Of a DNA stretch of 64,000 nucleotides, positions 56,725-64,000 are shown in pieces. This stretch comes from Saccharopolyspora thermophila. GTDB lineage: Bacteria; Actinomycetota; Actinomycetes; Mycobacteriales; Pseudonocardiaceae. A model generated the notes under the pieces. The model did not search any database. It worked only from the letters and a program-made list of their open reading frames with translations, and was not told the origin of the DNA. The translations under genes were made by a program, and so were the position numbers. How positions within the stretch are numbered: position 1 is the first letter of the stretch; every line of letters starts with the position of its first letter. The stretch is taken from the NCBI RefSeq assembly GCF_014646075.1, contig NZ_BMMT01000001.1, forward strand, positions 690,593-754,592, given 5' to 3'.

Positions 56725-57939
56725 TTGACCGATCTGTCCGCCACCACCGGTGTGACGGACCGCCCGAGCGGCACCGCGCAAACAACCGATACCGCCGCCG
56801 ACCCCATCCAGCAGTTCCTGGACCGGCAGCGACCCGAAACCCCTTGTCTGGTCATGGATCTGGCCCAGGTCCGGCAGCGCTACCGGCAGTTGCGCACCGC
56901 ACTGCCCGACGCCCGGATCTGCTACGCGGTCAAGGCCAATCCCACTCCCGAAGTCGTCGGTGAGCTGGTCGGCCTGGGAGCGTCCTTCGACGTGGCCAGC
57001 CCCGGTGAGATCGACCTGTGCCTGGCCCGCGGCGCGGCACCCGAGTCGATCTCCTACGGCAACACGATCAAGAAGCGCCGCGACGTCGCGCGCGCCTACG
57101 AGCAGGGCGTCCGGCTGTTCGCCACGGACAGCGCCGCGGACCTGGCCAACATCGCCGAGGTCGCCCCGGGCTCGCAGGTGTTCTGCCGCGTCCTGGTGGA
57201 CAACACGGGCTCCCGCACGCCCTTCGGCCGCAAGTTCGGCTGCACTCCCGAGACGGCCGCACGGCTGCTGCTGCGCGCCCGGGAACTGGGCCTGGACGCC
57301 TACGGCGTGTCGTTCCACAGTGGATCGCAGCAGCTGGAACCCGCCGCGTGGGAGCACGGGATCAGCGCCGCGCGCCGCGTCTTCGCCGACTGCGCCGAGC
57401 ACGGGCTGCAGCTGCGGATGGTCAACCTCGGCGGCGGGCTTCCCGCCAGGTACACCGAATCCGCGCCGCCGCTGGCCGACTACGTGCGCCGCATCGAGGA
57501 GTCGCTGGACCACCACTTCGGCGACCGGCGCCCGGAACTGCTGGTCGAGCCCGGCCGGTTCATCGTCGGCGACGCCGGGGTGCTGCGCAGCGAGGTCGTG
57601 CTGGTCAGCGACTCCTGCGACGGCGAACGCCGTTGGGTCTACCTCGACATCGGCCGCTACAACGGCCTCGCCGAAACCGAGGGCGAGGCCATCACCTACC
57701 GGTTGCGCACCTCGCGCGACGGCGACCCGACCGGCCCGGTGGTGCTGGCCGGGCCCACCTGCGACGGCGACGACGTGCTCTACCAGCGCACCACCTACCG
57801 GCTGCCGATCACGCTGCGCGGCGGCGACTGGGTGGATCTGCTCAGCGCCGGCGCCTACACCGCCAGCTACTCCTCGGTGGGCTTCAACGGGTTCACCCCG
57901 CTGCCCACCTACTGCGTCGACGGCGATCAGCAGCCGTGA
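56725..57939 (+). CDS. Ornithine decarboxylase-like (fold type III PLP)
   Basis: Converts ornithine to putrescine (or lysine to cadaverine). 404 aa. PLP lysine K70 in ICYAVKANPTPEVV, substrate region FHSGSQQL, glycine loop VNLGGGLPARY, PLP-phosphate EPGRFIVGDAG and active-site C346 with Asp in GPTCDGDDVLY, the eukaryotic/bacterial short ODC signature. I chose the TTG at 56725 because GGAGG lies eight bases upstream and the sequence before it has no conserved features; GTG/ATG starts further up would add an unconserved extension. Heads a cluster with speD and an aminopropyltransferase gene, which supports ornithine and putrescine. Confidence 0.9.
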   Translation: MTDLSATTGVTDRPSGTAQTTDTAADPIQQFLDRQRPETPCLVMDLAQVRQRYRQLRTALPDARICYAVKANPTPEVVGELVGLGASFDVASPGEIDLCLARGAAPESISYGNTIKKRRDVARAYEQGVRLFATDSAADLANIAEVAPGSQVFCRVLVDNTGSRTPFGRKFGCTPETAARLLLRARELGLDAYGVSFHSGSQQLEPAAWEHGISAARRVFADCAEHGLQLRMVNLGGGLPARYTESAPPLADYVRRIEESLDHHFGDRRPELLVEPGRFIVGDAGVLRSEVVLVSDSCDGERRWVYLDIGRYNGLAETEGEAITYRLRTSRDGDPTGPVVLAGPTCDGDDVLYQRTTYRLPITLRGGDWVDLLSAGAYTASYSSVGFNGFTPLPTYCVDGDQQP

Positions 57940-58037
57940 TCGCCGCAGCGCCGCCACGCCGGCACCGCGAGCCGCGGCCTGCCGGAACCGCGTGCACACC
58001 TGCTCGCCGAATCTGCGAAATGATGGGAGGTCGATAG

Positions 58038-58433
58038 ATGTCCGTTGACACCGGGACGGCACCGGTCGGGTTGTTCACCGGCCAGCATGTCCTCGCCGAG
58101 CTGGAGGGCGTTGACCCGGAACTGCTGGACGACGAGCAGTTCCTGCGGGACACCCTGCACCACGCGCTCGACGAGTCCCGCGCCACCGTGTGCCAGATGA
58201 TCGCCAAGCGGTTCGAACCGCAGGGCGTCACCGTGTTGGCGTTGCTGTCGGAGTCCCACGCTTCGCTGCACACCTACCCCGAGGACGGCTCGATCTTCAT
58301 CGACGTCTTCACCTGCGGGCACACCGCCCAGCCCGAGCGCGCGGTCCAGCTGCTCGCCGAGGCGCTCAAACCCACCACCCAGAACGTCAGGACCATCCAC
58401 CGCGGCCGGGACTACTCCGCGCTCGTCTCCTGA
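58038..58433 (+). CDS. speD: S-adenosylmethionine decarboxylase proenzyme
   Basis: 131-aa prokaryotic class 1B AdoMetDC that supplies decarboxylated SAM. The self-cleavage site is LLSESHASLHTYPEDG (Glu72-Ser73, with Ser73 becoming the pyruvoyl group), the acid/base His74 follows, and the catalytic Cys is in DVFTCGHTAQPE. ATG at 58038 after a GGGAGG motif. Lies 98 bases after the decarboxylase gene and 160 before the aminopropyltransferase. Confidence 0.95.
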   Translation: MSVDTGTAPVGLFTGQHVLAELEGVDPELLDDEQFLRDTLHHALDESRATVCQMIAKRFEPQGVTVLALLSESHASLHTYPEDGSIFIDVFTCGHTAQPERAVQLLAEALKPTTQNVRTIHRGRDYSALVS

Positions 58434-58593
58434 CGCCAGGAGGCCGTCGGCCGCCAGTTCTGCGAAGGTTGGTCCGCACCAGCGCGGCCAGGCGTGCGAC
58501 TCCACCCGGCGCCGCACGCCTGGTGCCGAGCGGATCCTGCCACCGCACCAGGACCGCCCCACCCGGGCATTTCGACATCAAGGAGGAGCACCG

Positions 58594-59466
58594 TTGATCG
58601 AACTCGACGGGCACCGGTGGATCAAGGAACCCATGGGCGATGACCTGCAGCGCCTGTGGCGCATCGACGAGGTGCTGTGGGAGGGCGACACCGCCTACCA
58701 GCACGTCGTGATCGCCCGCACCGGGCAGGGCATCTCGCTGTTCTGCGACAACGACCGGCAGAGCACCGAGTTCTCCCAGCTGGTCTACCACGAGGCGATG
58801 ATGGTTCCGGCGTTCCTGCTGGCCGAGCGGATCGAGCGGGTGCTGATCATCGGGTCCAGCGAGGGCGTCGCCAGCCAGATGGCGGTCGAGGCCGGGGCCA
58901 GCCGGGTCGATCATGTCGACATCGACGAGCAGTGCGTGCGGGTCTGCGCCGAGTATCTGCCCTACGGCTACAGCACCGAGGAGCTGGCGCGCGTGGAGCG
59001 CGGCGAGGGCCCGGTCAGGCTGCACTACGCCGACGGCTGGGGCTTCCTCGACCAGGCCCCGCCGGAGGGCTACGACATCGTGGTCGTCGACCTGCCCGAC
59101 GAGCGGGTCGACGACACCGACGGCCAGCACAACCGCCTCTACGGCGAGGAGTTCGTCCGCCGCTGCCAGTCGGTGCTGGCGGCCGGCGGGGTGGTCGCGT
59201 TCCAGGCGGGCTGCCCGACCGTGTGGCGCAACCAGACCCTGATCCGCGCCTACAACCGGTTCCGCAACGTGTTCGACACCGTCGCCTACTTCGGCTCCGA
59301 CGAGCACGAGTGGGCGTTTTTGTTCGGGCGCGTCGAGCAGATCGACGACCCGACGAACGTGATGCTCGAGGCGCTGCCGAAGTCGGCGTACCGCCCGAAG
59401 ACGATCGACGACGCCAGCCTGATCGGCTGCACGGTGCCCCCGTACTCGGTCCGCCACCAGCGCTGA
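58594..59466 (+). CDS. Spermidine synthase-like aminopropyltransferase
   Basis: 290-aa Rossmann-fold aminopropyltransferase that should join decarboxylated SAM to putrescine. N-terminal beta strands contain QHVVIARTGQGISLFCDNDRQSTEFSQLVYHEAMMVPAFLLA; the cofactor loop is IIGSSEGVASQM (GGGDG in typical SpeE), then VDHVDIDEQ; the catalytic-Asp region is VVVDLPDERVDD, followed by NRLYGEEFVRRC. The changed glycine loop and DLPD (versus typical D-S/T-DP) make it a divergent clade, so spermidine versus another polyamine is uncertain. TTG start at 58594 with AGGAGGAG upstream. Confidence 0.85.
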   Translation: MIELDGHRWIKEPMGDDLQRLWRIDEVLWEGDTAYQHVVIARTGQGISLFCDNDRQSTEFSQLVYHEAMMVPAFLLAERIERVLIIGSSEGVASQMAVEAGASRVDHVDIDEQCVRVCAEYLPYGYSTEELARVERGEGPVRLHYADGWGFLDQAPPEGYDIVVVDLPDERVDDTDGQHNRLYGEEFVRRCQSVLAAGGVVAFQAGCPTVWRNQTLIRAYNRFRNVFDTVAYFGSDEHEWAFLFGRVEQIDDPTNVMLEALPKSAYRPKTIDDASLIGCTVPPYSVRHQR

Positions 59467-59473
59467 CGCGACC

Positions 59474-59505
59474 GCGGCCCCCGCACCAGCCGGAGCGGGG
59501 GCCGC
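59474..59505. terminator. Hairpin terminator after polyamine cluster
   Basis: GCGGCCCCCGC (59474-59484) and GCGGGGGCCGC (59495-59505), perfect 11-base stem with a 10-base loop, between convergent genes. Confidence 0.85.
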
Positions 59506-59535
59506 ACTCCCGCGCAGTCCCCGCGGTGAAACGCG

Positions 59536-60603
59536 CTAGATGATCCCCAGATAGGGGTGGACGCCGGGGCCGCCGTCACGCGGCGTGAACCACTGGTCGA
59601 ACGCCAGGCCCCGGGCGTGCAGGTCCGTCTCCACCTTCGCCACCCGCTCCGCCCGCTCCGGCTCCGCGTCCGTCAACGGCAGGTCCACCTCGTACAGCTC
59701 CTCGTACTCGGTGTCGGCGAACGCCCGCCCAGCGAACGCCGCGAACACCTGCTCGCTGTCCTCCCAGGTCATCAGCTCGGCGGCCTCCAGCAGCACGCGC
59801 GCCTCGTTGATGAACAACTGCAACGCGAACGCCTCGGCGACCGACCGCGGCGGCGTCCACCCCGGCTCGGTGAAGCGCACCGCCACCGCAGCCGAGGCCA
59901 GCAGGAACGCGCGGGCGAAGAACGCGTCGTAGCGGTGGTCGTAACAGGTCGGCAGCTCCTCCAGTACCAGCAGCCCCTCCACGTCGGCCACCGACGCGTT
60001 GTTGACCGCCAGCGCCAGCTCGTCGTAGAACACCTCGTCGGTGACCACCCGCACCGCGTGGATCAGCGCCCCGGCGGCCAGCGCCGCCGGCTGGCCCGCG
60101 ATGCTGAACACGTCGAGATCGAAGGCCCGCAGCTGCGGGGCCAGCCCGGTCAGGTGCGCCCGCCAGTGCTCGAGGTCCATCGTCGGTTCGACCCCGGCCT
60201 CCAGCGCCTCCTCGACCGCCGCTTCCAGCTCGCCGTCGGTGTCGACGTCCGCCGCGGCCAGCCGCTCGTTGAACTCGTCCTCGGTGATGCGTACCTCCGA
60301 GTGCGCCACCGACCAGCCGACCAGCGCCTCGCTCTCGCTGATCAGCTCGTCCAGCACCGAGGCGGCCGCGTCCTCGGCGGCCAGCAGCGACGGCGCCTCC
60401 AGCGCCAGTACCACGTTCGCGCCGGTCGCGTGGACGGTGATGCGGTAGTCCAGCACGTCGATCTCGGTGTCCCCGGGGCCGCTGACCCCCTCGACCAGCG
60501 CGAGTTGGCGGTCCAGCACCGCCGCGATCCCCTCCTTCTGCAGCGGGTCGAACTCCACCACCCCGGTCGGCGGTTCGAGCTCCGCTGTGACCGCGTAATC
60601 CAC
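59536..60603 (-). CDS. Acidic protein of unknown function
   Basis: 355 aa, GTG start at 60603 (VDYAVTAELEPPTG) with a GGCGAGG upstream. Strongly acidic, mostly helical, rich in Ala and Glu; visible segments include GPGDTEIDVLDYRITVHATGANVVLALEAP near the N-terminus and LPTCYDHRYDAFFARAFLLASAAVAVRF in the second half. No signal peptide, and the hydrophobic stretches are too short or mixed to be clear membrane helices. Good codon usage supports it being real. I do not recognise the family. Confidence 0.75.
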   Translation of the reverse strand: MDYAVTAELEPPTGVVEFDPLQKEGIAAVLDRQLALVEGVSGPGDTEIDVLDYRITVHATGANVVLALEAPSLLAAEDAAASVLDELISESEALVGWSVAHSEVRITEDEFNERLAAADVDTDGELEAAVEEALEAGVEPTMDLEHWRAHLTGLAPQLRAFDLDVFSIAGQPAALAAGALIHAVRVVTDEVFYDELALAVNNASVADVEGLLVLEELPTCYDHRYDAFFARAFLLASAAVAVRFTEPGWTPPRSVAEAFALQLFINEARVLLEAAELMTWEDSEQVFAAFAGRAFADTEYEELYEVDLPLTDAEPERAERVAKVETDLHARGLAFDQWFTPRDGGPGVHPYLGII

Positions 60604-60706
60604 CGTGCCTCGCCTTCTCCTCGCCGGTTGGTCGGCATGGTACGTCCTGGGACGGGGGCCGACTCGTCCAGTGCCCTGGCCGCCCCCCGTCCGCCATGAT
60701 GAACCC

Positions 60707-61609
60707 GTGACGACGACTGTGGCCGTGTTCGGCAGTTGCAACATGGACCTGGTGGCCTACGTCGGGACCGCACCGAAGCGCGGCGAGACGGTGCTCGGCC
60801 GGGAGTTCCACACGGTGCCGGGCGGCAAGGGCGCCAACCAGGCGCTGGCCGCGGCGAAGGCGGGCGCGGCGGTGCGGATGATCGGCGCCGTCGGCGAGGA
60901 CGACTTCGGCGCCGAGATCCGCGCCGTGCTCCAGAAGTCCGGTGTGGACGTTCGGGGACTGCGGACGGTGCCCGGGCGCAGCGGAACCGCGCACATCGTG
61001 GTCGACGACGAGGGCGGCAACTCCATCGTCGTCGTCCCGGCGGCCAACGCCGCGCTGGACGCCCTGGCTGACGGCGACGAGGACCTGATCGCCGGCGCGG
61101 ACAGCCTGCTGCTGCAACTGGAAAACCCGTTCTCCGGGGTCGCGGCGGCCGCTGCGGCAGGACGACGCAACGGGGTTCGCGTGGTGCTCACCCCGGCCCC
61201 GGCCGCGCCGCTGTCCGCGGACCTGCTGTCGAAGGTGGATCTCCTGGTGCCCAACGAGCACGAGGCCGCGGTGCTGGCCGGTGCCGAGGATCCGCACCGG
61301 GCGCTGGCCGCGCTGCTGGAGCTGGTGCCGGAAGTGGTGATCACGCTCGGTGCCCGCGGCAGCCTGTACGGAGACCGCACCGGGACGTGGGTGGAGGTGC
61401 CGAGCTTCCCGGTGGACGCGGTGGACACCACCGCGGCCGGGGACACGTTCGTGGGAGTGCTGGCCACGGCCCTGGGCGAGGGCGCCGAGGTGCCCGAGGC
61501 GATGCGGCTGGCCTCGGCCGGGGCGGCCGTGTCGGTGCAGCGCGCCGGCGCCAGCAGCTCGATGCCCACTCGGGCGGAAATATCGGCCCTGCTGGCCGCG
61601 GGACATTGA
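60707..61609 (+). CDS. rbsK: Ribokinase (PfkB family)
   Basis: 300-aa sugar kinase phosphorylating ribose at O5. VFGSCNMDLVAYV N-terminus, substrate motif PGGKGANQALAAAKAG, IGAVGEDDFGAEI, the ATP-site LVPNEHEAAVLAG and the catalytic DTTAAGDTFVGVLA. GTG at 60707. No ribose transporter is adjacent, so a role in nucleoside-derived ribose salvage is possible. Convergent with lsr2. Confidence 0.92.
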   Translation: MTTTVAVFGSCNMDLVAYVGTAPKRGETVLGREFHTVPGGKGANQALAAAKAGAAVRMIGAVGEDDFGAEIRAVLQKSGVDVRGLRTVPGRSGTAHIVVDDEGGNSIVVVPAANAALDALADGDEDLIAGADSLLLQLENPFSGVAAAAAAGRRNGVRVVLTPAPAAPLSADLLSKVDLLVPNEHEAAVLAGAEDPHRALAALLELVPEVVITLGARGSLYGDRTGTWVEVPSFPVDAVDTTAAGDTFVGVLATALGEGAEVPEAMRLASAGAAVSVQRAGASSSMPTRAEISALLAAGH

Positions 61610-61659
61610 ATTACCGCAGGTTCACGGCCGCACCACGAGGAGTCATTGGCGGGCATTCA

Positions 61660-61691
61660 CGGGCGGCCGGATTCGGCCCGCCGGCCGCCCG
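61660..61691. terminator. Bidirectional hairpin terminator between rbsK and lsr2
   Basis: CGGGCGGCCGG (61660-61670) and CCGGCCGCCCG (61681-61691), perfect 11-base stem with a 10-base loop. Confidence 0.85.
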
Positions 61692-61701
61692 CGGTGACCG
61701 C

Positions 61702-62046
61702 TCACTGAGCGTTGTCGTACGCCTCGACGATCTCCGCCGGAATGCGGCCCCGGTCGGAAACCTGCATGCCCTGCTTGCGCGCCCATTCCCGAATGGCCTG
61801 GTTGCGTTCCCGGTCCGCGGTGGTCGGCGTCGACGACGCCTTGCCCGGCTTGGCGGCGGCACGCTTGCGACCGCCCGTCTTACGGGCGTGGGCGACGAAA
61901 GTGGCCAGCGATTCGCGCAGTTTCGCGGCGTTGTCGGCGGACAGGTCAATGGAGTAGCTGACCCCGTCCAGGGCGAACTCGACAGTGGTGTCGGCTGGTG
62001 TGCCGTCGACATCGTCGACGAGCTGAACGGTGACTTTCTGCGCCAC
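61702..62046 (-). CDS. lsr2: Lsr2 nucleoid-associated protein
   Basis: 114-aa H-NS-like xenogeneic silencer that bridges AT-rich DNA. N-terminal dimerisation domain [32 protein letters not shown]; basic linker [13 protein letters not shown]-terminal DNA-binding domain [29 protein letters not shown] with the minor-groove RGR motif. GTG at 62046 gives the family length. Divergent from an Lsr2-like gene that lacks the DNA-binding domain. Confidence 0.96.
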   Translation of the reverse strand: MAQKVTVQLVDDVDGTPADTTVEFALDGVSYSIDLSADNAAKLRESLATFVAHARKTGGRKRAAAKPGKASSTPTTADRERNQAIREWARKQGMQVSDRGRIPAEIVEAYDNAQ

Positions 62047-62410
62047 GGTAACCCTCGATTCCGGCTCGATTCCCCTTACTTCCGCGCGCACGTCGCGCGC
62101 AGAAGAGCGAGCGAACAATAAACGATCGTCCGCAGAATGTTCCACCCGCGTCCGGCCTTTTCGGGGATGTGCGCTGCATTACTTTTCCGGATTGATGCCC
62201 GGCGGTTACTGTCCGTTGTCTGTCGGCCGCGCGGCGCGCACTCCGAGCGACACGTGACCCGCCTGGCGGTTATCCATCCGGCGCCGAGCTGTTCTATGGT
62301 TGGTGCGAGACAACCGCGATGCCGCGTGCTACAACGTCGGTGGAGGTCGCAGTAGTCTTGCCTGCAAGTGTCGCGGATAGAGGCGGGGTACGTTCCCGAG
62401 ACAGGTGATC
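62047..62410. promoter_or_regulatory. Divergent promoter region between the two lsr2 paralogues
   Basis: 364 bases with no supported gene. AT-richer patches at about 62110-62145 (around ACAATAAACGATCG) and 62175-62225 stand out in this GC-rich genome and are likely promoter and Lsr2-binding segments; on the minus strand TTTATTGT near 62113-62120 could be the lsr2 -10 region. Autoregulation by Lsr2 is expected from other actinobacteria but is inference here. Confidence 0.45.
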
Positions 62411-62863
62411 ATGGCCGAGCGGATCCAGGTCGAACTCGTCGATGACATCGACGGGTCTCCAGCCAAGCACACCGTCACCTTCGCGCTGGACGGCGTGACG
62501 TACGAAATCGACCTGAACGACCGCCACGCCCAACACCTGCGCTCCGTCCTCGAGCGCTACATCAAGGTCGCCCGGGTGCCGAAGCCGGTGGTGCGCACGA
62601 CCCGCCAGCAGGAGCGCGAGGAGAAGCAGGCCCGGGAGGTCAACAAGCAGCTCACCGAGCAGATCCGGGGCGCCGCCCAGCGCACCCGCGAGCACCTGAG
62701 CAAGAAGGCCGCCGAACAGGCCGAGCAGGTCGCCGAGGAGCCGACGGACACCGAGCAGGCGCTGTTCGTGGCGCCGGAGCTGAAGCCGAAGCCCAAGCCG
62801 AAACCGGACGGTCCACGCGTCCCCGCGGTCTCCATGCCGCAGTTCTCCTCGGCTGTCGACTGA
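62411..62863 (+). CDS. Lsr2-like protein without DNA-binding domain
   Basis: 150 aa. Residues 1-50 closely follow the Lsr2 dimerisation domain: ERIQVELVDDIDGSPAKHTV and TFALDGVTYEIDLNDRHAQ, the same core as in the intact lsr2 next door. After this the RGR-containing domain is absent; instead there is a highly charged helix (TRQQEREEKQAREVNKQLTE, then REHLSKKAAEQAEQVAEE) and a tail with KPKPKPKP. Start ATG 62411 (or GTG 62405). By analogy with truncated H-NS paralogues that modulate H-NS, it could form mixed oligomers with Lsr2 and alter silencing; not known. Confidence 0.85.
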   Translation: MAERIQVELVDDIDGSPAKHTVTFALDGVTYEIDLNDRHAQHLRSVLERYIKVARVPKPVVRTTRQQEREEKQAREVNKQLTEQIRGAAQRTREHLSKKAAEQAEQVAEEPTDTEQALFVAPELKPKPKPKPDGPRVPAVSMPQFSSAVD

Positions 62864-63160
62864 CCCGCCACCGGCCGCTGATGCCGGAGTGATCACGAGG
62901 TGTGAACACGGGGGGCGGCAACCGTGCTCGGCAGCAGCCTGGCCGCGGCGCTGACGCGGCAAGATGCGTTCGTCCATGGTGGACGCGATCCCCTCAGACC
63001 ACGTACGCACCGCCCAGGCCAAGGGCGCGGGGAACAGGCGTGGGGGAGTGGCGCGTGATCGGCAATAACGGCCTGGCGCAACAACCTCACACCGTGCTCA
63101 CCTCACGTGGTGGACCTGACTCCCACCCCAGCGGGAAACCTCCCAAGCTCGGTGGGCGGA
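62864..63160. other. Non-coding region
   Basis: 297 bases between the Lsr2-like gene and a small minus-strand gene. No coding sequence with an SD-linked start or RNA structure is convincing. A GTGATCACGAGGTGTGAACAC patch near 62890 has weak dyad symmetry. Confidence 0.4.
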
Positions 63161-63361
63161 TCAGTCCTCGGCGCGGTGCCGTCGGGCCCGCCTTCGTGAG
63201 CCGGGGCCGGAGCGCCCCGTTTTCTTCGGCTCGGCCCTGGCGCGTTCGATCCGCTCCGCCAGCGCGGCGGCGAACTCGGGCGGGGCGCTCGGGCCCCAGT
63301 TGCGGTCTTCCGGGTCCATCAGAGTCTTTCGCAGCTCGGTGTAAATCGGTGTCGAGTCCAC
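63161..63361 (-). CDS. Small basic hypothetical protein (66 aa)
   Basis: GTG start at 63361 (VDSTPIYTELRKTLMDPEDR) with a GGGGGGTG upstream. The N-terminal half, ending NWGPSAPPEFAAALAERIERARAEP, is acidic/helical; the last 20 residues are a strongly basic Arg/Lys-rich tail (KKTGRSGPGSRRRARRHR). Codon usage is consistent with coding. No family recognised; the basic tail suggests nucleic-acid or ribosome contact, and it lies beside the rRNA operon promoter. Confidence 0.5.
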   Translation of the reverse strand: MDSTPIYTELRKTLMDPEDRNWGPSAPPEFAAALAERIERARAEPKKTGRSGPGSRRRARRHRAED

Positions 63362-63794
63362 GGCACACCCCCCGTACTGACGGTCGTCTGGGAGGCTACC
63401 TGCGTGATCCGGGGGATTCGCGGTGGCGAAGCAGGACCACACGAACGTGGACGTCGTCGTGCGGCGCGCGACCACCGGGCGCGCCTCGTTCCCCGTCGGA
63501 CTCCACCAAGATCGCCCCTGACCTGGCGCTTTGTCGTTGAAGGGGGGGTGCTTTCAGGGGGTGTTTCGGGGGTGTGTAGATTATTCCCCGTCAGCGCGAC
63601 GCGGGCCGGGAAATCCGGGCCGGGCGTGACGGCGGGGTCGCGAACCAAGCTCCCACGGGTGAGTGGTAGAGTGGGCGAGCCCGAAAAATGACAGCACTTT
63701 GATGAAGTTAATATCGCTTGCGTGCGTTGAAAACCGGTGACTTGATGGTTTTCCGTGGTGAGAATTGGGTGGGACGGTGAAATCGACCCCCGGT
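63362..63794. other. Upstream region of the rRNA operon
   Basis: Base composition shifts from about 70% GC to much more AT-rich after 63680, typical of an rrn promoter zone. At 63541-63577 three GGGGGTG-type units recur with a 12-14-base period (on the minus strand, repeated CACCCCC). TTGAAA near 63727 and AT-rich patches around 63700-63720 could belong to further rrn promoters. No gene longer than about 30 codons is supported. Confidence 0.5.
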
Positions 63795-63824
63795 TTGACA
63801 GCGGAAAGTGTGATGGTCTAAGGT
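63795..63824 (+). promoter_or_regulatory. Probable rRNA operon promoter
   Basis: TTGACA (63795-63800) and TAAGGT (63819-63824) with an 18-base spacer, a consensus -35 and a good actinobacterial -10, upstream of a classic rrn leader. Confidence 0.8.
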
Positions 63825-64000
63825 TGGAGACATCGAAAGCGATGGAGGAAATGCTCGGCTGAGCGTTTGTGCTTGGTGTGGGCGTGTTCTTTGAGAACTC
63901 AACAGCGGACTGTTTTGGTTGGTGTTTTTGTTTGCCCCTGGCCATGCATTGTTGTGTGTGGTTGGTGGTTTCTTTGAGTATCACGCGTGCGGGCTGTCTT
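63825..64000 (+). ncRNA. Leader of the 16S-23S-5S rRNA operon (16S beyond window)
   Basis: The sequence TTTGAGAACTCAACAG (63890-63905) followed by T/G-rich TGTTTTGGTTGGTGTTTTTG is the typical actinobacterial pre-16S leader with antitermination and RNase III-processing elements (comparable to the TTTGAGAACTCAATAGTG leader of mycobacteria). The window ends before the 16S AGAGTTTGATCC start, so only the leader is annotated. Confidence 0.85.

Noticed and set aside
63404..63535. Short plus-strand frame starting VAKQDHTNVDVVVRRATTG
   Set aside because: Only about 32 codons with no convincing SD; could be a fragment but unsupported.
63541..63577. CRISPR-like or minisatellite repeat
   Set aside because: Three imperfect G-rich units with no spacers; simple low-complexity sequence upstream of rrn.

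Overview
The window is GC-rich chromosomal DNA (most third codon positions are G or C, with many GTG and a few TTG starts) from an actinomycete. Gene order and protein similarity point to the Mycobacteriales/Pseudonocardiales group, most likely a Pseudonocardiaceae member such as Saccharopolyspora or Amycolatopsis; the genus is inference. The strongest evidence is a block that matches Mycobacterium tuberculosis Rv1329c-Rv1341 in order and orientation: dinG, pncB, clpS, DUF2017, mec, cysO, cysM, rhomboid, murI, Rv1339-like phosphodiesterase, rph, rdgB (3.4-19.3 kb). Two insertions break the synteny: pncA between dinG and pncB, and a four-gene transporter/two-component/TAXI-receptor unit between DUF2017 and mec. 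A class-type Lsr2 gene and an rRNA operon leader at the right edge fit the same assignment.

Layout. 0-3 kb: a minus-strand bioY - acyl-CoA ligase - thiolase operon (thiolase cut by the left edge). 3.4-19.3 kb: the conserved block, covering NAD salvage, N-end-rule adaptor, CysO-dependent cysteine synthesis, peptidoglycan precursor and nucleotide housekeeping. 19.3-34.7 kb: accessory genes including a decayed XRE/DUF397 remnant, a TetR/DUF5701 divergent pair, a carotenoid oxygenase, a TauE/SafE transporter, peroxiredoxin, a PoxB-like TPP enzyme, an intact XRE-DUF5753/DUF397 pair, a GT39 plus two PH-domain membrane proteins, a NarL-type two-component system and a secreted trypsin. 34.8-46 kb: IleRS, two 5'-truncated genes (psuG and a LigB-type dioxygenase) on either side of an IclR regulator, an FAH-family hydrolase, a secreted penicillin-acylase-family enzyme, and a nucleoside-deoxyribosyltransferase-like/TPR protein lying just downstream of a tRNA with anticodon UAG. 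46-56.4 kb: small membrane protein, MOSC protein, TetR, then a purine-catabolism operon (xanthine dehydrogenase subunits, 8-oxoguanine deaminase, guanine deaminase, MocA-like protein) divergent from a PucR regulator. 56.7-59.5 kb: a complete ornithine-to-spermidine gene set. 59.5-64 kb: an unknown gene, ribokinase, two divergent Lsr2 paralogues (the second without the DNA-binding domain), a small basic protein and the rRNA promoter/leader; the 16S gene itself lies beyond the window.

Functional themes: nicotinamide to NaMN salvage (pncA, pncB); sulfur-carrier cysteine synthesis in which the CysO carrier carries two extra residues after its Gly-Gly, with a JAMM protease encoded just upstream; guanine, xanthine and 8-oxoguanine all converging on urate; putrescine and spermidine synthesis; and carboxylate uptake and sensing by the MHS/TCS/TAXI unit. 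The best candidates for something undescribed are the NDT-like/TPR protein beside the tRNA, the Lsr2-like protein lacking a DNA-binding domain, the short-variable-loop tRNA(UAG), and the TAXI receptor embedded in a two-component operon. No complete insertion sequence, integrase, CRISPR array or phage module was seen.
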